A DNA stretch of 64,000 nucleotides from the NCBI GenBank assembly GCA_902465265.1, contig CABQMF010000001.1:1-64000 (forward strand), in the 5' to 3' direction. A program made the position numbers and the translations under genes. The notes beneath the pieces are model-generated. The model saw nothing but the letters and a program-made list of their open reading frames with translations, was not told where the DNA came from and ran no database searches. The stretch comes from an uncultured Collinsella sp. (lineage in GTDB: Bacteria > Actinomycetota > Coriobacteriia > Coriobacteriales > Coriobacteriaceae). Shown piece by piece: positions 26,860 to 35,772 of this stretch (its first letter is position 1; the number at the start of each line of letters is the position of its first letter).

Positions 26860-27945
26860 TTACAGTGCGAAGGCGTCGACGTCGCCCCAGTGGCGGCGCA
26901 GCGTAATAGCGGCGGCGGGTTCGGTATTGTCAAAGACGACCGACCATTGCGTATTGCTGGTGATGTCTTCCGGATTAGGCTCTTGCGCTGCGGCGCGCAG
27001 GGCCTTCCAAGCGACTGCCTCGTCCTGGGCGCCGACATGGGCGTCAAGGACATCGGCGATTGCGAGGGCGCGTTCTTTACCATGGCCCAGCTCGCCATTC
27101 TTTTGGTTGGGCAGCACTTCGTCGCCATAGCAGGCGTAGAAGTTCGTAACCTGGCGTACAGGAGTCGCTTTGAAAGTGCGGTCCGAATCATGCGGATCCC
27201 ACTCTACTACGCGCGCGTCACCGGCGGCGTCGTTGATAAAGAAGTGGTAATCGCGTCCTGCCATGGCGTGCATGTCGTAGGCAGAAAGCAGGTCTACGGC
27301 CTCCTGCGTGGTGGCGGCACGGTCGAGCACCAGACGGATGGCGAGCGAGGTATTGATGACGGGACGCTGCGTGTCCTGGTCACAGGGTTTGGAATCCAGG
27401 GTGAGTACGGCAATGGACACGCCACATTCGTTAACACCGTCGAGCTGGGCAAACGGGCCCATGAGTGCGGCGGCACGTCCGCCGACGGAGTCAAGCGGAG
27501 TGTTATCGCCCAGGTTGTTAAGGGCGGCAAACCCGATGGAGGCATAGCCGCCTCGTGGGTGATTGCGCACCAGCAGCGCCGAGGTGTCGTCCTTAAAGTC
27601 GTAATTGCGACCGGTGCGCACGCGGCTTTCGGCATCTACGGCGACAAAAGCGCTGCAGGCAAACTGGGGTGCCTGGACATGTGCCGGCACACCGGGCAGC
27701 ACCTGCGCCACCACGGCATCGATGTAGGCCTGGTCGTCGCGCACGCCAGCGGCGATGATGCGATCAAGATCGTAGTCGTAGGCGATGTCGATTGCGTACA
27801 GGTCATAGCCATCCGCATAGCCGGTCAAGCGTTTGAGCGACGCGGCGGACTTGATTTGCTTGCGGTAAACGATACCGGCGACAGCGGCAAGGCCGACCGC
27901 GACCCCCGCGACACCGCAGGCGATGGCAATGTTACGTGGCTTCAT
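26860..27945 (-). CDS. Membrane-anchored linear amide C-N hydrolase (choloylglycine/C45-like Ntn hydrolase)
   Basis: The 361-residue protein has an N-terminal hydrophobic anchor (about residues 6-27), then a spacer. A likely nucleophile Cys97 in PQFACSAFVAVDAESR is followed by the conserved GRNYDF (112-117) and further Ntn-hydrolase features (LNNLGDNTP, EWDPHDSD, late NTQWSVVFDN). In conventional bile salt hydrolases the cysteine is residue 2. Here it is internal, as in C45 acyltransferases, and would need cleavage before Cys97 to become the N-terminal nucleophile. It may act on bile-acid or N-acyl amides, but the substrate cannot be read from the sequence. It is divergent from the M18 peptidase. 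Confidence 0.72.
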   Translation of the reverse strand: MKPRNIAIACGVAGVAVGLAAVAGIVYRKQIKSAASLKRLTGYADGYDLYAIDIAYDYDLDRIIAAGVRDDQAYIDAVVAQVLPGVPAHVQAPQFACSAFVAVDAESRVRTGRNYDFKDDTSALLVRNHPRGGYASIGFAALNNLGDNTPLDSVGGRAAALMGPFAQLDGVNECGVSIAVLTLDSKPCDQDTQRPVINTSLAIRLVLDRAATTQEAVDLLSAYDMHAMAGRDYHFFINDAAGDARVVEWDPHDSDRTFKATPVRQVTNFYACYGDEVLPNQKNGELGHGKERALAIADVLDAHVGAQDEAVAWKALRAAAQEPNPEDITSNTQWSVVFDNTEPAAAITLRRHWGDVDAFAL

Positions 27946-28106
27946 GACTGCTCCTCTCGTCCTGTTAGCGCAATTGTCGCAAAAGGAACGCGGGCATGAT
28001 GGCTCAACTTGGTGAGCGGCGCGGGATTAAACATGGAATGAAGAGTGCGGTGCTGGCGTGGCGGGGTATGCTGGAAGGGACTATCAACCCAGCGAAAGGG
28101 GAGAGC

Positions 28107-29492
28107 ATGACGGATCAGGAAACGCCCGAGCGCGCGCACGTGACGGCCGACGATATCGAGGCCGCCAACGACCTCATTGACTTTATCGAGGCATGCCCCA
28201 GCATGTTCCATACGGCGGCGACCATTATGGCCGAACTCGACGAGGCGGGCTTTACCTACCTGCCCGAGAATGCGGCGTGGGATATCGAGCCGGGCGGTCG
28301 CTATTACACGCAGCGCAACACCTCGAGCGTTATCGCCTTTAAGGTGGGCGAGGACCTGGCCGCGACGTGGGGCGAGGACGGCGTTGCCGGTGACTATCAT
28401 TTTCAGCTCACGGCGTCGCACAGCGATTCGCCGACGTTTAAGGTCAAGGCCGTGCCCGAGCTCGACGGCGCAGGCGAGACGCTGCGCCTGAACACCGAGG
28501 CCTACGGCGGCATGATCGACTACACCTGGTTCGATCGCCCGCTGGCGCTTGCGGGCCGCGTGCTGGTGCGCGAGGGCGACCGTATTGAGAGCCGCCTGCT
28601 TGCCACCGAGCGCGAGGTCGCTATTATCCCGAGCCTTGCCATCCATATGAATCGTGGCGTTAACGAGGGCTTTGCTCCCAACCGAGCCATTGATCTGTGT
28701 CCGCTCATCAGCGCCGGTGACCTTAAGCAGGGAGATTTTGACGCCCTGATCGCCGACGAGCTGGACGTTGAGCCCGAGCAGATCCTGGGCCGCGATCTGT
28801 TCCTGGTCAATCGTCAGGATGCGCGCATCTGGGGCTGGGCCGACGAGTTCATCTCGACGCCCAAGCTCGACGACCTGGCCTGCGCCTATACCTCGCTGCA
28901 GGCATTTTTGGGCGCCGAGAACGCGCACGACGTCTCGGCCTTCTGCTGCTTCGATAACGAGGAGGTTGGCTCCGAGACCAAGCAGGGCGCCATGTCGACG
29001 TTCTTGGCCGATGCACTGCGCCGCATTAACGGCTCGCTGGGCTTTGACGACGAGTCGTACCATCGCGCCCTTGCCGCATCGATGCTTGTGAGCTGCGACA
29101 ACGCGCATGCCGTGCACCCCAACCACGCCGAGAAGTGCGATGCTCGCAACCAGGTCGTGCTCAACGGCGGTATCGTCATCAAGGAAGCCGCCAACCAGCA
29201 CTACTGCACCGATGCCTTTAGCCGCGCGGTGTTCCAGGCCATCTGCGATGACGCCGACGTACCCACGCAGGCCTTCGCCAACAAGAGCGATATGGCCGGC
29301 GGCTCCACGCTCGGCAATCTGTCCAATATGCAGGCGAGCATGCATGCTGTGGACGTGGGCCTGCCGCAGCTTGCCATGCACTCGAGCTACGAGACCGGCG
29401 GCGTGCGCGACGTGATGTACGCCATCCGCGCTCTCACCGCTTTCTACGAGCGCAACCTAACCATCAACGGAGCCGAAAGCGTGGAGCTCTAA
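28107..29492 (+). CDS. apeB: M18 family aminopeptidase
   Basis: This 461-residue cytoplasmic zinc exopeptidase removes N-terminal, often acidic, residues. Metal and catalytic motifs are TASHSDSP with His105, KLDDLAC (bridging Asp), FDNEEVGS with the catalytic and metal Glu, SCDNAHAVHPN, and the C-terminal LAMHSSYET with the last His ligand. The length is normal for M18. The ATG at 28107 has AAAGGGGAGAG upstream; the open frame back to 27996 is not conserved. A REP-like element starts at its stop codon. Confidence 0.93.
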   Translation: MTDQETPERAHVTADDIEAANDLIDFIEACPSMFHTAATIMAELDEAGFTYLPENAAWDIEPGGRYYTQRNTSSVIAFKVGEDLAATWGEDGVAGDYHFQLTASHSDSPTFKVKAVPELDGAGETLRLNTEAYGGMIDYTWFDRPLALAGRVLVREGDRIESRLLATEREVAIIPSLAIHMNRGVNEGFAPNRAIDLCPLISAGDLKQGDFDALIADELDVEPEQILGRDLFLVNRQDARIWGWADEFISTPKLDDLACAYTSLQAFLGAENAHDVSAFCCFDNEEVGSETKQGAMSTFLADALRRINGSLGFDDESYHRALAASMLVSCDNAHAVHPNHAEKCDARNQVVLNGGIVIKEAANQHYCTDAFSRAVFQAICDDADVPTQAFANKSDMAGGSTLGNLSNMQASMHAVDVGLPQLAMHSSYETGGVRDVMYAIRALTAFYERNLTINGAESVEL

Positions 29493-29531
29493 AACCTGCC
29501 AAAAAGGGATGTTAATTTTGGCAGGTTTTAT
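29491..29531 (+). repeat. REP-like element R3, starting at the apeB stop codon
   Basis: AAAACCTGCCAAAA pairs with TTTTGGCAGGTTTT around AGGGATGTTAA. It is a variant of R2 with GGGATG in place of GGGACAG. It again begins at the stop codon of the preceding gene. Confidence 0.75.
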
Positions 29532-29602
29532 CTGGGCAAATGCCAGTGGCATTGCAAGCCGATAGAGCCCTAAAACGCCGCAGGTAGAGCAAAAGTCAGC
29601 GA

Positions 29603-29741
29603 GAGCCCGCCGTTTGAGCCAAGGTGCCGTGAAATGAAAAGGCGCTGACCTTCTGGTCGCGCCTTTGAAATTGAACGGCAGATTGGCCAAACGGCGGGCT
29701 CGCAGCGTCGGCTCATTACGCCGTTTGTAAAACGGCGTAAT
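29603..29741. repeat. Inverted repeats between apeB and the dehydrogenase
   Basis: Perfect 14-bp arms GAGCCCGCCGTTTG (29603-29616) and its complement (29688-29701) enclose a smaller stem of AAGGCG type. Beyond it is a tight 12-bp stem (29715-29726 with 29730-29741, 3-nt loop). It sits 2-3 nt after the dehydrogenase stop and probably ends that transcript. Confidence 0.65.
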
Positions 29742-29743
29742 TC

Positions 29744-30679
29744 TTAGTGTTCGATCCAGCAGCGGAGCGTCTCGCCGGCCTGCAGGTGACGCAGATTCTC
29801 CGCGGCGATGTCGACGACGTTGTTGAGCGTGGCGGCCAGGTGGAACCAGCCGGAGATGTGCGGCGTGATGAGCATGTTGGGTGCATCCCACAGCGGGCTT
29901 GTGGCGGGTAGCGGCTCGGGGTCGGTGACGTCGACCGCGGCGCCGGCGAGGTGCCCGGACTCCAGAGCGGTAACCAAGTCGTCGGCGATCACAAGGTCGC
30001 CACGGCCGCCGTTGGCAAAGAAGGCGCCCGGCTTCATCGCGGCGAAGAACTCGGCGTTCGCCAGGCCGCGGGTCTCGGGCGTGCTCGGCATAAAGGATGC
30101 GACGACGTCGGCCTCCGCCAGGCGTTCAGACAGGGCATCCATGCCGTCCATGTCCTCAAACACAATGGGGTAGACGAGCGGATGGCGCTTGATGCCACGG
30201 ACGTGCGCGCCCATGCCGCGGCAGAGCGTGGCAAAGTGGCCGCCGATATCGCCCGCGCCCAGCACCAACACGTTGGCATTTTTGAGCGAGGTGACCGGGC
30301 CCAAGTCCTCCCAGCGATGCTCGCGCTGCAGGTCCTGGTAGCCGGGCAGGCGCTTCATCATTGACAGCACCATGGCAAACATGTGCTCGCTTACGGCCTG
30401 ACCGTAGGCGCCGATCGAGCAAGACAGCTTGGCGTCAGCCGGCACGGTGCCGGCGGCAAGGTAGTCGTCATAGCCGGCGGTCTGCAATTGCAACAGCTGG
30501 AGATGCTCGCATGCCGTGAGCATGTCAGGGTCGATGTTGCCCAGGATCACGTCGGCATCGGCGACCTGCTCGCGCGTGGCGGCGTCGGCGCTCGTGTAGA
30601 TAAAGTCCTCGCCCGGAGCGCTCGACTCAAGAATTACGCGATGACGGTCGTTGACGGGCAGCAAAACCAGGATGTTCAC
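29744..30679 (-). CDS. D-isomer-specific 2-hydroxyacid dehydrogenase family protein
   Basis: This 311-residue NAD(P)-dependent dehydrogenase is of the D-lactate/phosphoglycerate/hydroxypyruvate reductase superfamily. The Rossmann motif VLGAGDIGGHF lies at about 144-154. Catalytic residues are visible as Arg in NGGRGDLV, Glu in VTDPEPLP and His in ITPHISGW. The GAYGQAVSEH segment is typical. The exact 2-keto acid cannot be assigned. The start at 30679 follows the ribosome site GGAGAGG. The REP-like element R4 lies in its leader. Confidence 0.87.
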   Translation of the reverse strand: MNILVLLPVNDRHRVILESSAPGEDFIYTSADAATREQVADADVILGNIDPDMLTACEHLQLLQLQTAGYDDYLAAGTVPADAKLSCSIGAYGQAVSEHMFAMVLSMMKRLPGYQDLQREHRWEDLGPVTSLKNANVLVLGAGDIGGHFATLCRGMGAHVRGIKRHPLVYPIVFEDMDGMDALSERLAEADVVASFMPSTPETRGLANAEFFAAMKPGAFFANGGRGDLVIADDLVTALESGHLAGAAVDVTDPEPLPATSPLWDAPNMLITPHISGWFHLAATLNNVVDIAAENLRHLQAGETLRCWIEH

Positions 30680-30698
30680 AAGCAGTCCTCTCCGCTTG

Positions 30699-30739
30699 AC
30701 CTACCAAAAAGGGACAGGTTTATTTTGGCAGGTTTTATC
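30699..30739 (+). repeat. REP-like element R4
   Basis: ACCTACCAAAAAGGGACAGG, followed by the complementary TTTTGGCAGGT and TTTATC. It differs from R2 by one base in the left arm. Confidence 0.7.
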
Positions 30740-30756
30740 AGGCAAAACGTTCAAAT

Positions 30757-30800
30757 AAAAACGCCGGATGCAAGACGAGCGTACCCGTCAGCATCCGGCG
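30757..30800 (-). terminator. Terminator of the methionine aminopeptidase gene
   Basis: On the minus strand CGCCGGATGC and GCATCCGGCG (30791-30800 and 30762-30771) form a 10-bp stem, followed by TTTTTATTT. This is a standard rho-independent terminator about 10 nt after the stop. Confidence 0.85.
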
Positions 30801-30809
30801 CATCTACAG

Positions 30810-31697
30810 CTACCAGCTCAGCAGCTCGTAGCCGTCCTCGGTCACCACGAGCTGAACCTCGCACTGGGCCGAATCGCTGCCGTCCTTGGTGCGCACGCAC
30901 CAACCGTCACCCTTGCTAATCTTGATGTCGGGCGCTCCGGCATTGACCATGGGCTCGATGGTAAAGACCATGCCCGGGGCCATGATGGTGTCCACATCGG
31001 GCGCCTCGGTGGTAAAGCCCACAAACGGGTCCTCGTGGAACTCCTTACCGATGCCGTGTCCGCCGTACTCGCGCACCACGCTAAAGCCGGCGTCCTCGAC
31101 GGTCTTTTGCACGGCCTCGGCCATAACGGACAGCGGCAGCCATGGCTTGACGACCGCCAGACCCGCCTCCACGCTGGCGCGGGTGACGTCGACCAGGCGC
31201 TGGCGCTCGGCCGAGACCTCGCCGATGCAGAACATGCGGCTCGAGTCGCTAAAGTAGCCGTCCAGGATCGTGGAACAGTCCACGTTGATGATGTCGCCAT
31301 CGTGCAGCACATCCGTATCGCAGGGAATGCCGTGGCAGACGACGTCGTTGATCGAGGTGCACACACTCTTGGGATAGCCCTCGTAGTTGAGATCGGCCGG
31401 CGTGCCGCCGTGCTCGACGGTGTAGTCATAGATCATCTGGTCGATCTGGTTGGTGGTCATGCCTGCGGCGATATGCTCGCCCACATAATCGAGCACGCCC
31501 ACGTTGATGGCGGCCGAGCGCTTAATGCCCTCGATATCGGCGGGCGTCTTGTAGAGCGTGCGGGGCAGAACCTCCCAGCCCTCTTCCCACAAGCGCTCGA
31601 GGCGCTCATCAAAGGCGCTATGGCATTTCTTGTATTTCTTACCGCTGCCGCACCAGCAAGCATCGTTGCGGCCAGGCACGGGTCCTTTGTCATACAT
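30810..31697 (-). CDS. map: Methionine aminopeptidase type I with N-terminal SEC-C zinc motif
   Basis: This 295-residue enzyme removes initiator methionine. The catalytic domain has the five metal ligands in INVDCSTIL (Asp), GYFSDSSRMF (Asp), GGHGIG (His), FTIEPM (Glu) and QCEVQLV (Glu). Ahead of it is a SEC-C motif, GRNDACWCGSGKKYKKCH (residues 9-26), ligating zinc with Cys14, Cys16, Cys25 and His26. SEC-C occurs in SecA and in a subset of MAPs and is thought to help contact the ribosome or partner proteins. It is monocistronic with a clear terminator. Confidence 0.93.
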   Translation of the reverse strand: MYDKGPVPGRNDACWCGSGKKYKKCHSAFDERLERLWEEGWEVLPRTLYKTPADIEGIKRSAAINVGVLDYVGEHIAAGMTTNQIDQMIYDYTVEHGGTPADLNYEGYPKSVCTSINDVVCHGIPCDTDVLHDGDIINVDCSTILDGYFSDSSRMFCIGEVSAERQRLVDVTRASVEAGLAVVKPWLPLSVMAEAVQKTVEDAGFSVVREYGGHGIGKEFHEDPFVGFTTEAPDVDTIMAPGMVFTIEPMVNAGAPDIKISKGDGWCVRTKDGSDSAQCEVQLVVTEDGYELLSW

Positions 31698-31749
31698 GGC
31701 TAACTTCCTTTCATCCGCAGCTAGTATAGCCCACTCACGCGTCCATAAA

Positions 31750-31816
31750 AGTTGCGGTGATATAGTTCCGATTTAAGCGGTTTAACAGCATAAATAGGAA
31801 CTATATCACCGCAACT
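31750..31816. repeat. GCGGTG-type hairpin, copy 3
   Basis: Perfect 20-bp arms (31750-31769 with 31797-31816). Compared with copies 1 and 2, GTGGAATAG has become GTGATATAG, and the opposite arm changed to match (CTATATCAC), so pairing is kept. Confidence 0.8.
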
Positions 31817-31857
31817 GATGGAGCGGGATGGCGGGCACTGGCTGCTGCGTGGTTTTG

Positions 31858-32634
31858 CTAGTAGCTCACCTGGCAGGGGATGCCGAGGGCGCGCACGCGC
31901 GCGGCAATGGCGTCGAGCACCTCGGGTGCTGCCTTGGCAAGGCCGGCGACCGGTGTCTCGCGCGCTACCGTGTAGATGGTTGCTTCTTGTGGGCGAATGC
32001 GCTCAAGCGCCGCGAGCCAGGGGGCAACGTACTCCTCGCCGGTGTTGTCGATGGGCTTGCCCAGATACTCACCGGTCAAAAAGATCGTCTGGATAATAAC
32101 GTGACCGTCAAAGCTTGCGAACGTCTCAATCTGGTGCTCGACGTCGTAGGGGCCAACAGGCTGGTCGAGCAGCTGGATAAACGCCGGGTCGACGGTATCG
32201 AGCTTAAGAATGTTGTCGTCGACCATCATGAGCGCGTCGTGCACCTCGGGGCGGTCGGCGCGCGTACCGTTGGAGAGCACGGCGATTTTGGAGTTTGGGG
32301 CAAGCTCGTCGCGCAGCGCGACGGCGCCGGCGATGGCCTGCGGAAACTCCGGTGCGGCGGTGGGCTCGCCGTTGCCTGCGAAGGTGATCACATCGGGGAG
32401 CTCGCCCTCGGCTGCCATCTCGCGCAGCTTTGCCTCGAGCGCGTCGAGTACCACGGCAGCTGTGTTGTACGGCTCATGGCAGGGGCGCTCGGCGTTGAGG
32501 CCGTTTTCGCAGTAAATGCAGTCGAACGTGCAGATTTTGCCGCTGGCCGGCATCATGTTGACGCCGAGCGAGAGACCAAGGCGACGGCTGCGAACGGGCC
32601 CAAAGATGGGGCTGGCATTCAAAAACGTAGACAT
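31858..32634 (-). CDS. Radical SAM protein, wybutosine-synthase-like family (COG0731 type)
   Basis: This 258-residue radical SAM enzyme has cluster cysteines Cys35, Cys39 and Cys42 in KICTFDCIYCENG and a TFAGNGEPTAAP segment binding SAM. The pattern NASPIFGPVRSRRLGLSLGVN at the N-terminus marks the bacterial family annotated as Wyosine-synthetase-like radical SAM; bacteria do not make wyosine, so the true reaction is unknown. The start at 32634 is chosen from the GAGGAG spacing; ATG 32640 is an alternative. The frame stays open far upstream (to 33228), but that region lies opposite the hydrolase gene. Confidence 0.82.
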   Translation of the reverse strand: MSTFLNASPIFGPVRSRRLGLSLGVNMMPASGKICTFDCIYCENGLNAERPCHEPYNTAAVVLDALEAKLREMAAEGELPDVITFAGNGEPTAAPEFPQAIAGAVALRDELAPNSKIAVLSNGTRADRPEVHDALMMVDDNILKLDTVDPAFIQLLDQPVGPYDVEHQIETFASFDGHVIIQTIFLTGEYLGKPIDNTGEEYVAPWLAALERIRPQEATIYTVARETPVAGLAKAAPEVLDAIAARVRALGIPCQVSY

Positions 32635-32859
32635 AGGCATATGCTCCTCAAGACAATTGTGCCTAAGCATAGCATCGGCTCCAAAGCAAGGTGCGGGCTC
32701 TTGCTTTACAAGTTTCGTTTTTTCACGTCGCTCATTATGCCGCGCCATGAAAAGCCTCGGGTCGGGTACAGTTAATCTGTTAACAAGGCGTAAGGCAATG
32801 CGGGTCCATCCAACCGCACTGACGTGCAACTGGATGAGCATTGATGATGGGGGCACAAC

Positions 32860-33657
32860 ATGGATTTTACGGTCGAGAATGCGGGCACCACGATTGCCTG
32901 TCGCGAATATGCCGGCCCGGATGTGTCGCCTGATACTCCTGCCTTGGTGTGCGTGCACGGCGCTTGTGTCGACGGCACATTTTTTGACGGTATCGCTTGT
33001 GAGCTCAGTCGCAACTACCGCGTAATTGCTTACGACCGCCGCGGCTGCGGTGACAGCAGCGATGCGGCAGACGACAGCTATGATCTTGCCGCTCAGGCCG
33101 CCGACCTGCAAGCCGTGATCGAACACGTTGACGCTCCGGCAAATGTGCTTGCGCATAGCGCCGGTACGTTGGTGGCGCTGGAGCTTCTTCGCACCGAACC
33201 CCATCTCGTCGCCCGTGCGATTCTGCATGAGCCGGCTGTGTCGGCCGAAGGCGTCGGTATGGGCGCAGCTCCGGTTTTGCTCGATATGATTGCGGCTGGA
33301 AAGGTTTCAAGGGCGCTCCGGCTTTTCTTGGGAGCCCTCGGCGACTTGGACCCCGAGGCTCCTGGGACGACCGAAGCGGAAGTTAAACATGCCCTGCGCA
33401 ATGGTCGTTGCTTTATGGCGAACGAATATGGAACAAATATGACATATGCTCCCGACTGGGAGCGCGCCCGCGCGTCAAAGGCAGTGTCGGCCGTGTTTTT
33501 GGGCGAGCTTTCGGTCGATACACCCCGCGAGGCTGGTACGCGAGCGGCTGCCGAATATCTCGATTGCCCCCTTGTGACGATCCCGGGTGCGCATAACGGT
33601 CTGCGCGATCGCCCCGTTACGGCGGCAAACGCCGTTCGCGATGTCTTGGAGCGTTAG
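32860..33657 (+). CDS. Alpha/beta hydrolase
   Basis: This 265-residue serine hydrolase has the alpha/beta fold. The oxyanion-hole segment is VCVHGACVD, the nucleophile is Ser100 in LAHSAGT (GxSxG-like with Ala at the first position), and the probable catalytic His is in PGAHNGLRD near the C-terminus. YDRRGCGDS follows strand beta-4. Substrate is unknown. It is divergent from the radical SAM gene and separated from the next gene by 211 bp in which I see no gene. Confidence 0.85.
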   Translation: MDFTVENAGTTIACREYAGPDVSPDTPALVCVHGACVDGTFFDGIACELSRNYRVIAYDRRGCGDSSDAADDSYDLAAQAADLQAVIEHVDAPANVLAHSAGTLVALELLRTEPHLVARAILHEPAVSAEGVGMGAAPVLLDMIAAGKVSRALRLFLGALGDLDPEAPGTTEAEVKHALRNGRCFMANEYGTNMTYAPDWERARASKAVSAVFLGELSVDTPREAGTRAAAEYLDCPLVTIPGAHNGLRDRPVTAANAVRDVLER

Positions 33658-33868
33658 CACGCTCGATGACCTGCGGGGAGAGGGGCTGTTAGCGTTTCGT
33701 CATTGTTAACGAATGCGCCCATAACCGCGCGCCTGCGGCTCCATTACCGCCGTTTGCCAGGTCATAAAAATGCAACGATAATCGCGCGTTTGCCTCCAGC
33801 TGTTAGATGTTACCCTTGTACCAATTGATATGCACCGTTGCCGTGCGTAACGATAGAAAGGGCCCCAT

Positions 33869-35749
33869 ATGCTCAATAATCACGAGGTCAATCTAACCGA
33901 CGAGGAGGCTGCCGCCGAGGTCGCCCGCGTCGCGAAGACCTACCCCGTGGTGCGTTTGCTGTCGGCCGATCAGATTAAGAGCGAGCCTAACTGCCTGCTC
34001 GCCGGCAATCGGTGCCCTTGTCTGCGCCAGTCAAGTCTTGAGGCCTTGGCAGGTTCCGATGATGTATCGGAGCAGCTGCTCAATGATGGTACCGAGTACC
34101 GCGCTCGCCTGCGCCCTCTGAAGGTCGAGGGCGAGCCTCACGTCCTGCTGATGGTGCGTCCGATCGATGAGCAAGAGGCTGCAGAAGAGGACCTCGTCTA
34201 CACCGACGTGCTGACGAGTGTGCGCAATCGCCGATATTACGAGGAAAAGCTCCGCAACGCCCGCATGAATGCCGGCGTTGCGGTGATCGACCTTGATGAT
34301 TTTAGGGTCTTCAACGATACGTGTGGCCGTCATGCCGGCGACCTTGCGCTCGGTGCTGTGGCGACAGCCATACGCAGCGGAATTCGTTCGACTGACGAGC
34401 TTGTACGCTATGGCTGCGACAAGTTTGTGGTCGTCATGCCCAATATTCCCTCCGATGACTTCACCCGTCGCCTGCATCAGGTGTCCGATGCCGTTCATGC
34501 CACGATTGTTCCGGGCCATGAGTACGTGAGCTTGACGGCATGTGTTGGCGGTGTTCGCATTCATGGCGAGACGGTCGATGAGGGAGTTGGCCGCGCTGTC
34601 CAGTTATTGAGCCGCGCTAAGGCAAAAGCCGGTACGGTCGTGACCGACGCCGATTCCATCGAAGCCTTCCAAAGCGAAAAGCCTTTGGTGCTTATTGTCG
34701 ATGACTCCGAGATGAACCGAGCCATTCTCAACGAGATGCTCAAGGACGAGTATTGCATCCTCGAGGCCGACAACGGTCGTACGGCGCTCGACATGGTCGA
34801 CCGCTATGGCGATGAGTTGTCGCTCGTGCTGCTGGATATTGTCATGCCGGGCATAAGCGGCTTTGAGGTGCTGGCCGATCTGTCGCGCCGATCGGGTATC
34901 GACAATCTGCCTTTCATCATGATTTCGAGCGAAGATTCCGATGATATGGTTCTGCGCGCGTACGAGCTGGGCGCCTCGGACTATATCAACCGCCCGTTTG
35001 ACTCCCGTGTCGTGCGCCGCCGTGTAAGCAACACCATCCGCCTATACGCCAAACAGCGCCGCCTGACGAGCCTGCTGTCCCAGCAGTACAACGAGCGCGT
35101 CAAGAACAGTCGCATGCTCATCGACATCATGGCCGGCGTCATGGAGCTTCGCAACGGCGAGAGCGGCAGACACGTTACGAACATCGAGAAGCTGACCGAG
35201 CTGCTGCTTGGCTGTCTGGTCCAGCGTAGCGGCACGATCTCCCTCGACAATGAGGAACGCTCCACGATCGCCCTGGCTTCGGCGCTGCACGATATCGGCA
35301 AGATGTCGATTGACGATGCGATTCTCAACAAGCCCGGACGCCTTACGCCCGAGGAGTTCGAGATTATGAAGACGCATACCACGATCGGCGCCGACATGCT
35401 GCGTGAGCTGGGTAGCCATCACGCCGGCAATGCGCTTATGGAATATGCGTACCAGATTGCGCGTTGGCATCACGAGCGCTGGGACGGCAAGGGTTATCCC
35501 GATGGCCTTAAGGGCGACGAAATTCCCATTGCCGCGCAGGTGGTTTCGGTGGCTGACGTGTACGATGCCCTGACGAGCGTGCGCGTGTACAAGGACGCTA
35601 TCCCGCACGAGGAAGCGATCCAGATGATTCTGGACGGTAGGTGCGGTACCTTTAACCCGCTGCTGCTCGATTGCCTGCTCGAGGTGCAAGACCAAATTGC
35701 CGAGACGTTGGCACGCCCTGCTGACGTCGTTGCGTTTCCCACGATTTAG
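33869..35749 (+). CDS. Response regulator with degenerate GGDEF, REC and HD-GYP domains
   Basis: This 626-residue cytoplasmic signalling protein is composed of an N-terminal PAS-like region (1-105), a GGDEF-fold domain (110-265), a receiver domain (270-395) and an HD-GYP phosphodiesterase domain (415-610). The GGDEF signature is GCDKF at 182-186, so cyclase activity is probably lost, although it may still bind GTP. The receiver has acidic Asp278-Asp279 and phospho-acceptor Asp323, but the conserved Lys is Arg375. HD-GYP is intact: HDIGK at 474-478 and GYPDGLKG at 542-549. It would degrade cyclic di-GMP in response to phosphorylation. Its likely phosphate donor or sink is the HPt protein 23 bp downstream. 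Confidence 0.88.
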   Translation: MLNNHEVNLTDEEAAAEVARVAKTYPVVRLLSADQIKSEPNCLLAGNRCPCLRQSSLEALAGSDDVSEQLLNDGTEYRARLRPLKVEGEPHVLLMVRPIDEQEAAEEDLVYTDVLTSVRNRRYYEEKLRNARMNAGVAVIDLDDFRVFNDTCGRHAGDLALGAVATAIRSGIRSTDELVRYGCDKFVVVMPNIPSDDFTRRLHQVSDAVHATIVPGHEYVSLTACVGGVRIHGETVDEGVGRAVQLLSRAKAKAGTVVTDADSIEAFQSEKPLVLIVDDSEMNRAILNEMLKDEYCILEADNGRTALDMVDRYGDELSLVLLDIVMPGISGFEVLADLSRRSGIDNLPFIMISSEDSDDMVLRAYELGASDYINRPFDSRVVRRRVSNTIRLYAKQRRLTSLLSQQYNERVKNSRMLIDIMAGVMELRNGESGRHVTNIEKLTELLLGCLVQRSGTISLDNEERSTIALASALHDIGKMSIDDAILNKPGRLTPEEFEIMKTHTTIGADMLRELGSHHAGNALMEYAYQIARWHHERWDGKGYPDGLKGDEIPIAAQVVSVADVYDALTSVRVYKDAIPHEEAIQMILDGRCGTFNPLLLDCLLEVQDQIAETLARPADVVAFPTI

Positions 35750-35772
35750 TATGACCAAAGGAGTTTTAACCC

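Noticed and set aside
26860..27945. Naming the amide hydrolase a bile salt hydrolase
   Set aside because: It has an anchor and an internal cysteine at residue 97, unlike true bile salt hydrolases with Cys2; only the broader family is supported.
32635..33228. N-terminal extension of the radical SAM protein
   Set aside because: The open frame upstream overlaps the divergent alpha/beta hydrolase gene and a good ribosome site sits directly before 32634.
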